Shown: positions 34,506-47,132, numbered from the stretch's first letter. The stretch: DNA of 64,000 bases from Gigaspora rosea (GCA_003550325.1 QKWP01000219.1:106554-170553), one strand, 5' to 3'. A program made the numbers and translations. The notes: generated by a model from the letters alone, not told the origin.

Positions 34506-35391
34506 TTAATCTATATTTAATTTTAAAATCATAAAAAAATAAATTATACAATGTGTAATACTTAAAAACTACACAAACTTTAAAGGACAATAGATCTAAA
34601 CAGAATATTAAAAAAATAAGGCTACTATTTTGTAGCTGAATTAATTTACTACAACTTAGTGGTTTTGTTTTTTAGCAAATTATATTAAATATTTAAAATA
34701 TATAAATTTGAAAATATAGTATTTCATCTGATATTCTTATTTATACTCAAATCTAGATAAGCCTTGGCACTCTAGTCGATTTAGCCCACAGATAAGTATT
34801 TAGGTTTACTTATATATATGTCTGAGTTTTTATTCTTAGTTTTAGATTTAAAAAAAAAAAAATTTCTTTTAGTATTGTAAAAAGTTTCTATAAATTTAAT
34901 AAAGATGAAAGCAAGGTCTTACCTTTAATATTTAAAAAAAAATATATATATAGTATTTTTATATAATAGCATATAAAAAAGTCAAAATGAAACACATTAA
35001 AACAATTATACAGTCAAATTGGTTTGAATTTATATAATAAATTTTTAAAAAAATTTTTTACCAATCAAAATTTAGAAAATTCAGCAAATCAAATTTAAGC
35101 AACTTTAAAAATAAAAATATTAAAAATCAACTTTTAAACAAATTAAAGCTTTAAATTTTTAAATTTTAAAATAGGACAAATGTAGTTTTTAAGTATCATG
35201 TACTATAATAATTTTATATACTTATTATAGAGTGTTACAAATCTAAAATAGTTAAATTTACTTATAAAATATATAGTAAATTAATAGTAAATTATAGTAA
35301 AGTTAATATAAAACATTAAAATAATTTAAATTTAAAAAATTTTATTAAGCTAATATACAATAAATTTTAATTAAATATAACAATTATTATA
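34506..35391. other. Gene-free AT-rich region
   Basis: Low-complexity A/T sequence, no ORF or clear repeat structure. Confidence 0.4.
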
Positions 35392-35729
35392 AAATGCACC
35401 TAAGGTGTTAAACACTATAGGTAAATTAGATTTGCAAATTCATGCAACTAAAACAAAAAAAATAAACTTTTATAAAACAAAAAATAAATTTTTATTACTT
35501 TAGGTTAGGGTGAGGCCTGGGATTTTATTGGGCATTAGTATATACAAAATTTAGCAAGGAATTTTTTTATTAGAGCCCAAAGACGGTTTCATAGGCAAAA
35601 TTTTAAGCTATGAATATTTTTTTAAAAAATAAGCAAAAAAACAAAATTTTATGTTACACCTGATCTTAAATTTTGATTGGCTATTCTAATAGTTTGTGTA
35701 ACATGGTGTTCAACACCATAGGTGCATTT
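35392..35729. mobile_element. TA-flanked MITE (AAATGCACCTAAGGTGTT)
   Basis: Right end AACACCATAGGTGCATTT is the inverted match; TA on both sides. The interior (GGGTGAGGCCTGGGATTT, TTACACCTGAT, GATTGGCTATT) resembles pieces at 58975-59130 and 63630-63780, so a dispersed family. Confidence 0.7.
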
Positions 35730-36699
35730 TAGTAAACTTGAAAAATAAAGCTAGCCTTTTTTATTATAATAAAAATAAAAATATTAAATTTTATTAAAAA
35801 ATTTATATAAAAAATATATATTTTTAGTTTTATAATTTTATTTTTTTATAAATATATATATTTATTTCAAAAAAGATTAAAAATATTTGTATTTTTTAAT
35901 GAGTTTTTTTGTCAAATTTAATGATGTTAGTGTTGTTAGAATTAGAAAACTTAGCTCTACAAACTTTTATTAAGAAAATATAGTCATATTTTAATAAATT
36001 ATTTAAATAATTTTAAATTAATTAAAATTTTTAAATTAAATTAAATTTCTATTTTTTATTAAAAAATTAATTTTATAAAAATTTTTTTATAAAATGTTAA
36101 AAACACTTTATAAAAATTAATTTTATCAAATATTTTATGTTAAAAATAAATATTAATAAAGTTTATATTAAAAATTATGATCGCCATAATGGACAGTATA
36201 GGTTATTTCAATGAAATTTTTATTAGACAAGTATATATTTAAAACTACAGGTTTGACTAAATAGATATATATTTATATTTTACAAAAGTTTAATATATGT
36301 TAATTAAATTTTTAATTAAAGTTTTTCAACATTTTAATTTTTTTACTGTATTAAATTTAGCCTTTCGTACTAAATTTAGTACAATTAACGGATACCCATT
36401 AATCTATAGTAACATTTTTTTTTACTCAGACAACTATCTTGTCGCCTAAGTAAACTTTGTTCAGCATAAAATTTACATATAATAATATTTTTAAAACTAG
36501 GAATTTATTTCTTTTTAAAAATTTATTAAGAAAATATGCAAAATTTGCAAACTTTTAAAAAAGTACTCTAAATAACCTTAATTTACTATTTTCAATATGC
36601 TTAATCTCAAAATTTAAAAAAAAATTAATATGTAAGTTGAAAATAATGTGAGGCTTAAAGTTTATAGTAAGTTCATATGTTTTTATTATAATTTTTATT
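35730..36699. other. Gene-free AT-rich region
   Basis: A/T-rich sequence without supported features. Confidence 0.4.
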
Positions 36700-36732
36700 A
36701 TAATTTATCACTCAGCGTGAAATGTCCTATGA

Positions 36733-37020
36733 CTAATATATGGAGTATTGCCTTATGCAGCCCCAAAAGTATTAAAAAGTCAGACATATAAATCAACAAT
36801 CGATATTTATGGTATGATATTGTGTCAGAAATAACAATCAGACAAAGGTTTGATTACAATTAGCTTTGATGATTTATGTTAAACAAAGCCACTAAGACCA
36901 AAATTTTAAACAAGATGCAAAAGACTAAGCAATGTATGGATCCAATAATAAAAAAAAAGACCTACTACTGAAGATATTGCTTTAAAATTTCATAAGTTTA
37001 AAGATATTCCTCTGATAAAA
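36733..37020 (+). pseudogene. Protein kinase C-lobe remnant 2
   Basis: Reads as GVLPYAAPKVLKSQTYKS-like then IDIYGMILCQ...ITIRQRF, and after frame breaks QCMDPIIKKK and DIALKFHKFKDIPLI. These match the PY.APE, helix F and C.DP..RP regions seen in the sister remnants. The catalytic loop is missing from this copy. Confidence 0.6.
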
Positions 37021-37065
37021 CCAATAATATTTGTCAATATTAAAAAGAATCATGATCACGATTAT

Positions 37066-37315
37066 AAATAAAAATATCTGTAACAAAAATATCTGTAGCA
37101 AAAATATCTGTAACAAAAATATCTGTAACAAAAATATCTGTAACAAAAATATCTGTAACAAAAATATCTGTAATAAAATATATGTAACAAAAATATCTGT
37201 AACAAAAATATCTGTAACAAAAATATCTGTAACAAAAATATCTGTAACAAAAATATCTATAACAAAAATATCTGTAACAAAAATATTTGTAACAAATAAT
37301 TTGTAACAAATAAAA
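37066..37315. repeat. 15-bp minisatellite, about 16 copies
   Basis: Unit AAAAATATCTGTAAC. The sister units at 13405, 44720 and 46285 hold only one to four copies, so it expanded in unit C. Open frames in all readings here are repeat-derived. Confidence 0.9.
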
Positions 37316-37441
37316 ATTATTCGAATAATAAAGCCTATACATTCTTTTAATTTCATACGCATATAATCTTGGTTGGCATGATACGGTTTATGATCAATCT
37401 TGACGTGATCAGCTTGACAAATTGATCAGTGTGTTATAATA

Positions 37442-37607
37442 CAGTTGAACCTCCCAAAATCGATCCTGTCAAAATTGATAACCTGTTAAATCTGATAAAA
37501 AATTAATCTATTAAGTTTGTTTTTGCTATATGAATCTAATGATTTAAATCTGATAATTTCTCAATACCGATACAAAACCTGCATACCAGTTTGTGGAGAT
37601 TCAACTG
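37442..37607. mobile_element. Pogo/Tc1-like MITE in the duplication unit, copy 2
   Basis: Left CAGTTGAACCTCCCAAAATC, right TTTGTGGAGATTCAACTG. Same locus as 13612, 44957 and 46496. Confidence 0.7.
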
Positions 37608-38047
37608 GAATGCATTAGTAAAAAACAAAATGAAATAAGAAAAGGACTAATTAAATGAGTTTAAACAGATTTTAAAGATATTTATATAAAAAATATGATA
37701 GAATAAGTTTGATAATTGCATTATTAAGGGTGGCAAGTTCTATAAGATAGCCCAAATAAGATATCATTGATTAGGAAATTGCGCTAGGATAGTTCTTTTT
37801 TAAAAATATGATAAAATTTTTCTAGTTTAAAAGTTTCCTATAAACTCTATTGTAATTTCTGTATATGAAATTTTATTAAAGAAGTACTTATAAACTAAAT
37901 TCATTTAAAAATTTTAAAGATCAATGGATATAAAAAAGAGCATATAAATAAGATTCTTTGATAGCTTCCTTAAAAAAAATAATTAATTTGAATGAAATAA
38001 ATTTGAAGCTCTCCAAATTAAATAAGACTAAAGTTTAGTAATTGCAC

Positions 38048-39855
38048 TTAATTCATTTTTTGAATTTGGAATATCTCATATTCAGATACTGAAAACAGAT
38101 CTTTTGTATTTCTAATTGCTATTTCATATGCATATTGCCTACATACACATCCATTTCGATCAAAATTATTATTCATACGAAGATCACCTTCAGCACGAAA
38201 AGCACCAAAACGTGGACCAAAAGAATTATAAATTGCATATTTAGTATTTTTACACGACTTAAAATAGAAGTTTGTACAACGCCATTTTTCAAAGAAAAAA
38301 TAAAGCTATCATTGCATTCTGCCCAGTTACCAATTGATTTATCTCATTTTATAGGATTATAACCACCAAGAATTTCATCAGTACCTTTAACCTTCATTAC
38401 CACTATAGTATTTTCTTGCTTGTCACAAATTTCCAAAATGTGGCGGCAGTAAAACCATCTCTAGTTCCACGAAGAAGTAATTTAAAACTATATGGATTAT
38501 TTTTTATTGAATATGGTTTAGCTTTTTTATCAATCCATGATGCAATTTCGGCTGCATGTTCTTCATTAATAACTGCTGAAAATGGTTCCATTCGAGGTGG
38601 AAGAATTATTGATGATATTTCCCGATTTGGATTGGTAATTCTTTTCATTATATCTTTCCAAAGATCTCTTCCTATGATTGTTTGATATGGTTCTATATTA
38701 TCAACAATATCATCTATAGATATTTGAAAATAACGGATATGAGGTAAACAATTTTGTAAAGTAGTTTTTAAAGCTAGAAAGTTTTCACAGTCCAATTTTC
38801 TGGTCCACTTGATGATAAGTCTGGATTTTGTGCAACTCCCCATTTAATTACATAATTCCAAATATTTACTTCTTCCATTTGTAAATCATCTCGTTTGATA
38901 AGGGATACTATGCATTTTCTTGAAGTGATGTAAAATCTTCAGAGTCAAAAATCTTAGTTGGATACTTTACTAAAAAATCATTACACCATTTTTACAAATT
39001 TTTAAATTGATTATTTTGAAAGCTTTTTTGATAAATTTGTGTAAAATGTAAACGAAGCCAGTGGGATTTTTCTTCAATCAAGTACTTCTCAAGGAATGTA
39101 GTCAATTCTTCAAGAAGAAACTCATTAGCCGCAATCAAAAGATCAAAAATGAATGGTGCATCTTGCTGTAAAATTACTCCTCCGTAAATATATCTGCATT
39201 AAAGTAATAAATTTTGAAAGATTATTTCTTGTGCATATCATAAAAAAACAACCCTATCATCGCACATAAAAAAAGCAGCTGACGTCGCTTGATAAAATAA
39301 TTGAGTCTAAATCATAATAACTAGCGATAAAAATGTCTAAAAAAATTAGTTGTTTCAAATATCATACTGAACAAAGCTACGTAAAATTTTCTAACAATAA
39401 GAGATTATTAAAAAATTTTTCGTAACTTTGTTCAGTATGGCATTTACTACAACCAAATTTTTGACATTTTTTTTATTGTTCGTTCATAATAAATAATGAA
39501 GTGATATCAATTATTTTATCATGTGAATTCAGCGGCATTTTTTTACGGGTGATGTTAGGTCTGTTATATAGTAAATATTATGATAAATGTGTTATATAAC
39601 TCACTTAATAATGACTTCAAATTGTTCAGTAGTAATATGGTTTAAATTAATTGTTTTTATATTATTATTATCTTTGCAGATTTTTGCTAATTTGTTACGA
39701 AAATACAAAGATCTATATCTTAAAATATTTGAATGTGCTTGAAATATTCTTGTATTTGATGACTCTGCTATTTTAATAATTACATTGAAATCTTCTTTAT
39801 CATAAAGAAGTTCAAGATAATGATTTGAAAGTTTTTCAAAGAATTTCGTCGCCAT
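38048..39855 (-). pseudogene. BTB-BACK-TLDc protein, copy C (heavily decayed)
   Basis: Exon 1 (39605-39855) is intact (MATKFFEKLSNHYLELLYDK...). The intron 39194-39604 has GTGAGT and GCAG ends and a MITE. Exon 2 carries many lesions: an in-frame TAA near 39000, a 1-bp loss near 38910, a 2-bp loss near 38790, another 1-bp loss near 38429 that ends the TLDc frame after WKF, and one near 38250. A 33-bp in-frame deletion near 38592 removes the linker after PPR seen in the other copies (start RITLTPTLP). The C-terminus YEIFQIQKMN and stop remain. The most decayed of the four copies. Confidence 0.85.
39245..39565. mobile_element. Intronic foldback MITE, copy 3
   Basis: About 321 bp, flanked by ATATCATAAA and ATATAGTAAA. 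Arms AACAACCCTATCATCGCACA and (inverted) AACAGACCTAACATCACCCG pair for more than 55 bp. Confidence 0.8.
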
Positions 39856-42263
39856 TTGGTCAAATATAGTATGTACTGTGCGTACGTACCTTTGATTTTA
39901 TAAATATGTGGAAATGGTTTCACAAATGGGTACATGACACAGTGGGGTCCCTTATTTTTAAATAATCGATGATTTTAAGTGATTATTAATATATGAACTA
40001 CGTAATACCTTTTTTATATATAAAATCGTGCTTCACTTCTTTGGGTGCATGGGTTGTTTATCTTTTCTTGGCTGGAAAATTCACAACTAAGCGATTCTTG
40101 CACATAGTTTTTACAAAGTTACGAGAATTTTTCTTTTGCCATTTATTGGAAGCCAACTTTTTTTCTGTCTCTTTCTAAACGAGCAAATTTTTACTTAAAA
40201 TCGAGCAAAATTGAATAAACTGGTACTTCTTTCAACTAAAATATAAAATTTGCTTCGTAACTTTGTTCTTTGGAACATAATACTTGCCTGTACAAAATTT
40301 GGATTCGAAGCAATTAATTTTAAGGGCTGTGCATCTAAATAAAGATTAATAAAGATTTGACTTGCGTGTTAAAGAATAAACGCCGGTTCTAATTAAAGAA
40401 TAATACCTTGTAATCGATATTGTTATACAGCATTTCAAAAAAATCTTCAATAATAAATTTTTATATGATACCACGTATAGGTTTGATATACATAGTATAC
40501 CGCGCACTCCAATGACACAGTAGCTAAACATCACAGGATTCGCAGAATTCAGATAAATCCGAAGAGAAAATAAATAAACATAATAGATGATGCCCACGAA
40601 CGAGCTTAACTAAATTTTTGAAAATTTCCCGAAAATTTCGGGTCAGCCGATTAGCCCTATGCGTTGACGAAGTCACGCTGGGGTTATTATCGCGAGTATC
40701 ACCTTTTGTAGCTTATATGGATTAAGGCTTGTAATGGATATGAATACGATTGTATGACATTCATGTGATTGAGATTAAAGATATTATATGATTGAGATCA
40801 TAGATGAAGGTTATAAGAGATACATGTGGGCATAATTGGGGAATTTAGTGCTTTCTTACTTCGCTTGTCTTGTCTACTTGTTCTCTTCGCTGCCCGATTA
40901 CAATTTGGCTTCTTCGTGACTGGCCACCACCCCCTCCCTTTTTAAAGACGTTGCATCCTGCCAGTTGTCATGCACGTAAGATTGAGTACGTCACACCATA
41001 GCGTTGGCGAAAAAAAAAAATAAAAATAAATAAAAATAAAAAAAAAAATAAAGAAAAAATGTAAAGGTAGAAGTAAAATGCGCCACACCATAGTGTGGGC
41101 CCGTACTTCCGAAACTCATTTTGTACATCACGTGTACACATATGAAAAGCTGATAAATAACATGTAAACATAGTAAAATTGACAAAGAGCACAAGTATGT
41201 CAAAATAGAAGAGAAAAGTAGTGAAGTGGAGCACTACACCATATGTATCTTCATAATGTCATGTTTAATAAAGATCTGTGCGAAAATAGATTAGTAGAAA
41301 GCATGTGGCTTAAATCATTATTGTCAAAAAATTCGATAGCGGTTTGCATTTACGTATTTGATGATGTCAATTTTGTTTGTAACATAAATTTATAAATCTT
41401 TTAATAAGAACATTTTATGAGTAGTGCCCCTGTGTTTGTTCTTTATACTCCCTCCTATTTAAAATCATTTAGCTGATTTTCATATCCATAATATAAAAAT
41501 GTAAATGATTAAAGTTTCCAAAATTAGGATGGTGGAATTGTTTTTCTATATAAATAATTAATATTATCGCAATAAAAGATATTAACTGTTAACTTTACAT
41601 TTGTAGTTAATTATAATATTATTTATATGAAAGTACTGCAGGTTATATTATTTTTGCACTGCAACTATATCATGCGTCATTGATTAAATAATTTTGTTAC
41701 ATGGGCAGGGTGTATGGATAGCAAAAAGAGAGATACAAATAGCAAGTTCCTATTTAATAGGCAAATAAATTAATAATAAATTAATTTAAATAATTTAAAA
41801 CAAATAAATCCAAGTGACATGATATAGTTTTTTAAATTTGCTAATTAATAAGTTATTTGTATATAAAATAAAACCAAATGAGAGATTAAATCTTTTTAAT
41901 AAATTTTTTTGAACTCTTAAATAAAAAGAACTCAACAAAAGCTTGATCAAATTTTTTTACAAATTTTCTTAAATGAATTTACAAGTTTGAATTGTTTTAA
42001 AAAATCTTTTACTAAATTTATTAATTCATTTTGTTCAATGGTTCAAGGAATTAGAATCAATTTGGTGTGTCTCTACTGATCTTTCCATTTTTATGAGTGC
42101 GTTATGTCTAATATCTCTTTTCGTGCATAAAATAATTAATTCAGTTTTTATTCTAACGATTTTAAAAATGAGATGATGTTGAATCATTTTAAATTTATTA
42201 CATTCCAATAAATTAAACACTCAAAGTTCATTCTCGAGTTTTGCTAGGTGCTGGATTAAATAT
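39856..42263. other. 5' flank of BTB copy C, no further gene
   Basis: Contains the GTAC tract (39868-39888) and segments shared with unit A. Single diverged monomers of the unit A 59-bp repeat lie at 40980-41010 and 41075-41110, separated by an A-rich tract. 41300-42250 matches 12020-12830 of unit B and beyond. Short frames here are not protein-like. Confidence 0.5.
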
Positions 42264-43011
42264 TAGTGATACGGGCCGATGCCAAATTCTCGGGCCGACC
42301 CGGCTGCGGAAATTAATCGGCCCGGTCGACCGGGCCGGTCATATTGTTAAAAAACTTACAGTCAAACAAGAATGCAAAATAGTCTTATAATTTGATCTGC
42401 TCAATATGAAAATAGTCAGAATTACATCACGATACTTGTGCAATATTTCGATTGCTAAAAAATTACACGGAGATGCATTTAGTTAGTCGGTATAATGATC
42501 AGCACATTATAAGCACACATACATATAATGTTACATAGATTACAAATAGTAGGAAGAGTGTGCATATATATAGTGGATCTACCATATGCGAATAGGAAGT
42601 GGTTATAAGAGGGGCCCGATGGGTCCTCTTATGGCCGGTGATCTACCGGGTTATTTTCTCATAGATGGAAATAAAAGTGATAAGTATGACGGTGGTTTAC
42701 TAACTTATAATCGATAATCAGTGCTTTAATTAGCGAGCAATCAGAACTCCTAATTGACTAGTTGAATTTATAAATATCGACTAGAAATGTCGACTATTCG
42801 ATTTTGGTTGAACAGATAGTTATCGACTGCAAGCACTAACTTGAGAATGTTCTACGCGTGATTTAACTAATAATTATAAGTTATACAATGAAATTCTATC
42901 AGACGAAAAGAATTTAACGATATACCGGCCGGGCTGACCTGCAGGAATGTGGGTCAAGGGCCGACCCGCCCGCCCGCCCGGCTGATGGGCCGAGGTCAGC
43001 CCGTAACACTA
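42264..43011. mobile_element. Nonautonomous hAT element, 748 bp, exact 8-bp duplication
   Basis: Ends TAGTGATACGGGC and (inverted) TAGTGTTACGGGC. TTAAATAT flanks both sides (42256-42263, 43012-43019). The paralogous empty site GATTAAATATATGTG is at 12821-12835. GC-rich subterminal words (CGGGCCGACCCGG, GCCCGCCCGCCCGG). No transposase frame. A related copy begins at 59713. Confidence 0.9.
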
Positions 43012-43575
43012 TTAAATATATGTGAATTAACACGAAATATGAAGAAAATACTTAAGGGTACTTTAATACGTTAATAAAAGATAATACCAGATTTTTATAT
43101 ATTAATAACGAAACTCTAGTGCTCCTGCTAGACAAAAACTTATTACTGAAAATCTATATTTTGCTATTAATAAAATCAAACCTATCATTTTATATACTTA
43201 AAAAAACAACAAATTATTATCGATTTTCTTTATTTTTATTTAATGCTGGAGAAGTTTATAGGCTTATCCTGGCCTATATATTTAGTTTTTTAAGAAATTA
43301 ATTACAGAATTTATAAATAAAGAAAAATATTTAAAAAAATAAATAGATAAATATAGATGTATTATAATAATTTAGTAAATTCATAGATCCAAAAAATTTT
43401 TCACTTGAAAATTTTAAGACACAGCAATAAGGTTTAACCTCATAATTCAAATTAATAACCCAAAATTTATTAAAGAATTTTCACATCAATATTAAGTTAT
43501 ATAAAGTAACTAAGTAAGGGTAATAACTGCTAGTACCACTGTGTAACTGCATTATACCAAACTTATAAATAGATA
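43012..43575. other. Continuation of the duplication unit, AT-rich, no gene
   Basis: The 60-codon frame at 43119-43301 is hydrophobic by AT bias and has no recognised family. Confidence 0.35.
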
Positions 43576-43900
43576 AACCAGTCTTAAAAAAAATTTCTTG
43601 GAATTGTTCAGAAAAGTCTGAAATTATCCGATTTGTTGTTCGGAAAATAGACTCCGTTCCGAACATTTTAAATGATGTTTATTGGATGTATATGTTTTTA
43701 TATGCTTGTTATACATTTTTATACGATAATTTTTAATCAAACATTTCTATTTTTACATCTCGTGCAAACATCATAATTAAATAGTATAAACATTTAACAT
43801 GATTTAAAATGGTCGGGACGGGGTCGAATTTCTGAATAAACAATTAGATAATTTCAGAATTTTCTGAACAATTCCAAGAGATTTTTTTTATAAAACAGTT
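43576..43900. mobile_element. MITE with ~50-bp TIRs (TTCTTGGAATTGTTCAGAAA)
   Basis: Left and right ends share, inverted, CTTGGAATTGTTCAGAAAA and TCTGAAATTATC; 325 bp; outer ends AACCAGTCTTA / AACTGTTTTAT. Confidence 0.7.
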
Positions 43901-44208
43901 AAGTTAAATTATTTAGAATCTTATTTTGCAATATAAGTGATAAATCACTTCTTATTAAGTTTTTTTATTGAAATTGATCCAAGTATAAATATTATATTTT
44001 AAATTTTAACTTTTATAAACATAAAATGTAGGTAGTCAACATACACTTATTTATTATATAATCAGTTTCTTCATCTTTATTAGTTTGTCACCATTTGCAG
44101 TTTCGTCAGTTTAAGATTTTAATTGACGAAGATGAAATTAGGTTTCGATTTCGTCAGCGCAAAACCTTGAGGTTTCGTCTAACAACTATACTTATATTAA
44201 AGCAAATA

Positions 44209-44690
44209 ATATAGATTATATTCACAAAACAGTATATATATTCTTAAAGATTTTCATAGTTACATTATTTTACAAATTAAATACGCTTGTAGAATAGTTT
44301 CATTTTACAGATTTGGTTTATCTAAAGAAAAAGATAAACACAAAGTAGAGGATATAAAATAAGGAGTGTTGCTTATGCAGCCCAACAAAAGTATTAAAAA
44401 GTCAAACATACAAATCAACTATCAAACTTATGGTTTGATATTGTGGCAGAAATAGCAATCAGATAAATACTTTACCATTTGATTATAATTAACTTTGATT
44501 ATTTATGTTAAACAAAGCCATTAAGGCCAAAATTTTAGACAAGATACGGCCCGATCTTTTTTATTAAATTAGCTAAACAATGTATGGATCAAGATCGAAG
44601 AATGACCTACTATCGAATATATTGCTTTAAAATTTCATAGGTATAAAGGTATTCCTCTGATAATACCAATAATATTAGTCGATATTAAAA
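44209..44690 (+). pseudogene. Protein kinase C-lobe remnant 3
   Basis: Shifting frames give an HRD-like YILKDFHSYIILQ region, an intron-like acceptor TTTTACAG followed by FGLSKEKDKHKVEDI (DFG segment), a damaged PY.A segment, and KLAKQCMDQD (C.DP motif). Multiple stops. Dead. Confidence 0.6.
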
Positions 44691-44956
44691 AGAATTTATG
44701 AACACGGTTATTAAACAAAAAATATTGTAACAAAAATATCTGTAACAAAAATATCCATAACAAAAATATCTATAACAAATAATTTGTAACAAATAAAAAA
44801 TGGTTAATAATAAAAATCAATGCATTTTTTTAATTTCATATGCATACAATCATGGTTGGCACGGATTCAATAGTCAATTTTGACATGAACAGTTTGACAA
44901 ACTTGATCTGTTTGGTCCAAGGGTTTTGACAAGTTAAATTGGTAAGCGATATAATA

Positions 44957-45257
44957 CAGTTGAGCATCCCAAGTCCGATCCGGTCAAAACTAATAATCTG
45001 TCAAATCTAATAAAAAAAATTAATCTGTCAACTCTGTTTTTGCTATAGTTTATAATGATTTCAAATCTGATAACCTCTAATTATTGTATGGGTATACTTT
45101 AATAACCAGTTACACACATGGGCTCATATTTAAATCCTTCAGCATGGAATATGAACCCGTGTGTAACTAGGTTATTCACTACATACCCATACAATAACTA
45201 TAATTTACCAATACAAAACCTGTCCATCATGCATACTGGTTTGGGGAAGTTCAATTG
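44957..45257. mobile_element. Pogo/Tc1-like MITE in the duplication unit, copy 3 (interrupted)
   Basis: Ends CAGTTGAGCATCCCAAGTCC and GGGGAAGTTCAATTG. Longer than its sisters because of the nested palindrome at 45081-45197. Confidence 0.7.
45081..45197. mobile_element. Palindromic MITE nested in copy 3
   Basis: Ends TTATTGTATGGGTAT and (inverted) the same; inner arms CCAGTTACACACATGGG / CCCGTGTGTAACTAGG. Sister copies at 37555 and 46610 lack it. Confidence 0.75.
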
Positions 45258-45608
45258 TAATTGAATTTGAAAATATAATAGTTTTGTTAGAATGCATTAG
45301 TAGAAACAAAATGGAATAAAAGATGACTAATTAAATGGGTTTAAACAGATTTTATTTACATTAAAAAAATAATAATAGAGTAAGTTTGATAATAGCATAA
45401 AATAGCCCAAATAAGATATTATTGATTAGGAAATTGTGCTAGGATTATTCTTTATTTTAATCATTATGAATTTTAAAAATCAATAGATATTAAAAAAAAT
45501 TATATGAAATAAGATTCATTGATAACTTTCTTAAAAAAAGTAATTAATTTGAATGAAATAAATATGAAACCCCCCAAATTAAATAAGACTAAGTTTAGTA
45601 ATTGCACT

Positions 45609-45847
45609 TTAATTCTTTTTTTTATTTGTAATATTTCATATTCTGATACTGAAACCAACCTTTTATATTTTTAATTGCTATTTCATATGCATATTGACTA
45701 CATAAACATTTTACCAAAATATGCACCAAAACATGGACCACTACTAGAAGAACTATAAATTGCATATTTAGTATTGTTCACACGACTTAAAATAGAGGAA
45801 AGAATAATTCCATTTTTCAAAGAAAAAATAAAGCTATCATTACATTC
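45609..45847 (-). pseudogene. Truncated TLDc C-terminal fragment
   Basis: Corresponds to the last ~80 residues of the BTB-BACK-TLDc family (SFIFSLKNGIILSSILSRV region to the C-terminus). It stops at 45847, where sequence matching a kinase remnant begins; this marks an illegitimate junction between two duplication units. An internal deletion removes the residues before the last strand. Confidence 0.75.
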
Positions 45848-46255
45848 ACAAGTATATATTCTTAGAGATTTTCATAGTTACAGTATTTTTCAAACTTAAC
45901 ATGCTTGTTGAATAGCCTTATTTTACAAATTTTGGTTTATTTAAAGAAAAGTATAACACAAAGTAGAAGATATAATATATAGAGTGTTGCCTGATACAGC
46001 TTAAAAGTATTAAAAAGTCATAAATATAAATCAACAATCGATAATTATGGTTTGATATTGTGGCAGAAATAACAATCAGACCAAGACTTTACCATTTATT
46101 ATAATTTACTTTGATGATTTATGTTAAAAATGCCACTAAGCAAAATTTTAAACAAGATGCAACATGGATCCAGATCATAAAACGACCAGACATTGTTTTA
46201 AAATTTCATAGGCTTAAAGATATTCATTCTTCTGATAAAACCAATAATGTTTGTC
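45848..46255 (+). pseudogene. Protein kinase C-lobe remnant 4
   Basis: YILRDFHSYSIFQT (catalytic-loop-like), then FGLFKEKYNTK (DFG-like), a damaged PY.A region, INNRYLWFDIVAEITIRP-like helix F, and a short trace of the C.DP motif at about 46165. Several frames, many stops. Confidence 0.55.
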
Positions 46256-46495
46256 AACATTAAAAGAATTTACAATCATTAAACAAAAAATATCTGCAAC
46301 AAAAATAACCTGCAAAAATAATTTGTAACAAATAAAAAATGTTCTAATATTAAAATCAATACATTCTTTTAAATTTTATATGCATATAATCATAGTTAGC
46401 ACAGACCTGTCAATGGTCAATCTTGATGTGACCAGTTGGACAAACTTGATCAGTCTGGTCCATGGGTATTGACTAGTTATTAGTTTTATATAATA

Positions 46496-46682
46496 CAGTT
46501 GAACCTCCCAATACCGATCCTGCCAAAACTGATAACTTGTCAAATCTGATAAAAAATTAATCTACCAAGTCGCTTTTTGCTATATGAATCTAATTGTTTA
46601 TAATGAGTTCAAATCCAATAACCTCTAAAATACCGATACAAAACCTGTCCACCATACATACCGGTTTGGGGAGGTTCAACTG
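46496..46682. mobile_element. Pogo/Tc1-like MITE in the duplication unit, copy 4
   Basis: Ends CAGTTGAACCTCCCAATACC and GGTTTGGGGAGGTTCAACTG, TA on both sides. The best preserved of the four. Confidence 0.75.
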
Positions 46683-47132
46683 TAACTGAATTTGGAAATA
46701 ATAATAGTTTTGTCTAATTAAATGAGTTTAAACAGATTTTAAAAATATCTACACAAATAAATGATAGATTAAGTTTGATAGTAGTATTATTAAGGATAGA
46801 AATTTCTATATGATAGCTCAAATAAGATATCATTGATTAGGAAATTGTACTAGGATTATACTTTTTTTTTAAAAAAATATATATTATAAAATTTATTTAG
46901 TCAAAATTTTCTATAAGTTCTATTTTAATTTCTGTATCTGAAGTCTTATTATTTATATATTAAAGAAGTGCTTAAAAACTAAATCATTTCGAATTTTAAA
47001 GATCAATGGATGTAAAAAAGATCATATAAATAAGATTCTTTGATAGCTTCCTTAAAAAAAGCAGTAATTATTTTGTATGGATAAATTTGAAGCTCCCTAA
47101 ATTAAATAAGACTAAAGTTTAATAATTGCAAT

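Larger units (their letters stand above)
36700..41830. repeat. Segmental duplication unit C
   Basis: Order: kinase remnant, minisatellite, pogo-like MITE, BTB 3' flank, BTB-TLDc copy C, 5' flank. The 5' flank at 40640-41290 matches 6280-7150 of unit A, including ATGCGTTGACGAAGTCACGC. Confidence 0.75.
42000..45847. repeat. Partial duplication unit with TLDc fragment
   Basis: Comprises the stretch interrupted by the 42264-43011 hAT element, a kinase remnant (44209-44690), the pogo-like MITE, the BTB 3' flank and 240 bp of TLDc, where it joins the next unit abruptly. Confidence 0.65.

Noticed and set aside
36982..37362. Open frames up to 126 codons on both strands
   Set aside because: Artefact of the 15-bp AAAAATATCTGTAAC minisatellite, which is open in several frames.
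40968..41234. 88- and 70-codon minus-strand frames rich in Phe
   Set aside because: Derived from an A-rich tract (poly-Phe on the opposite strand) in the 5' flank of copy C.
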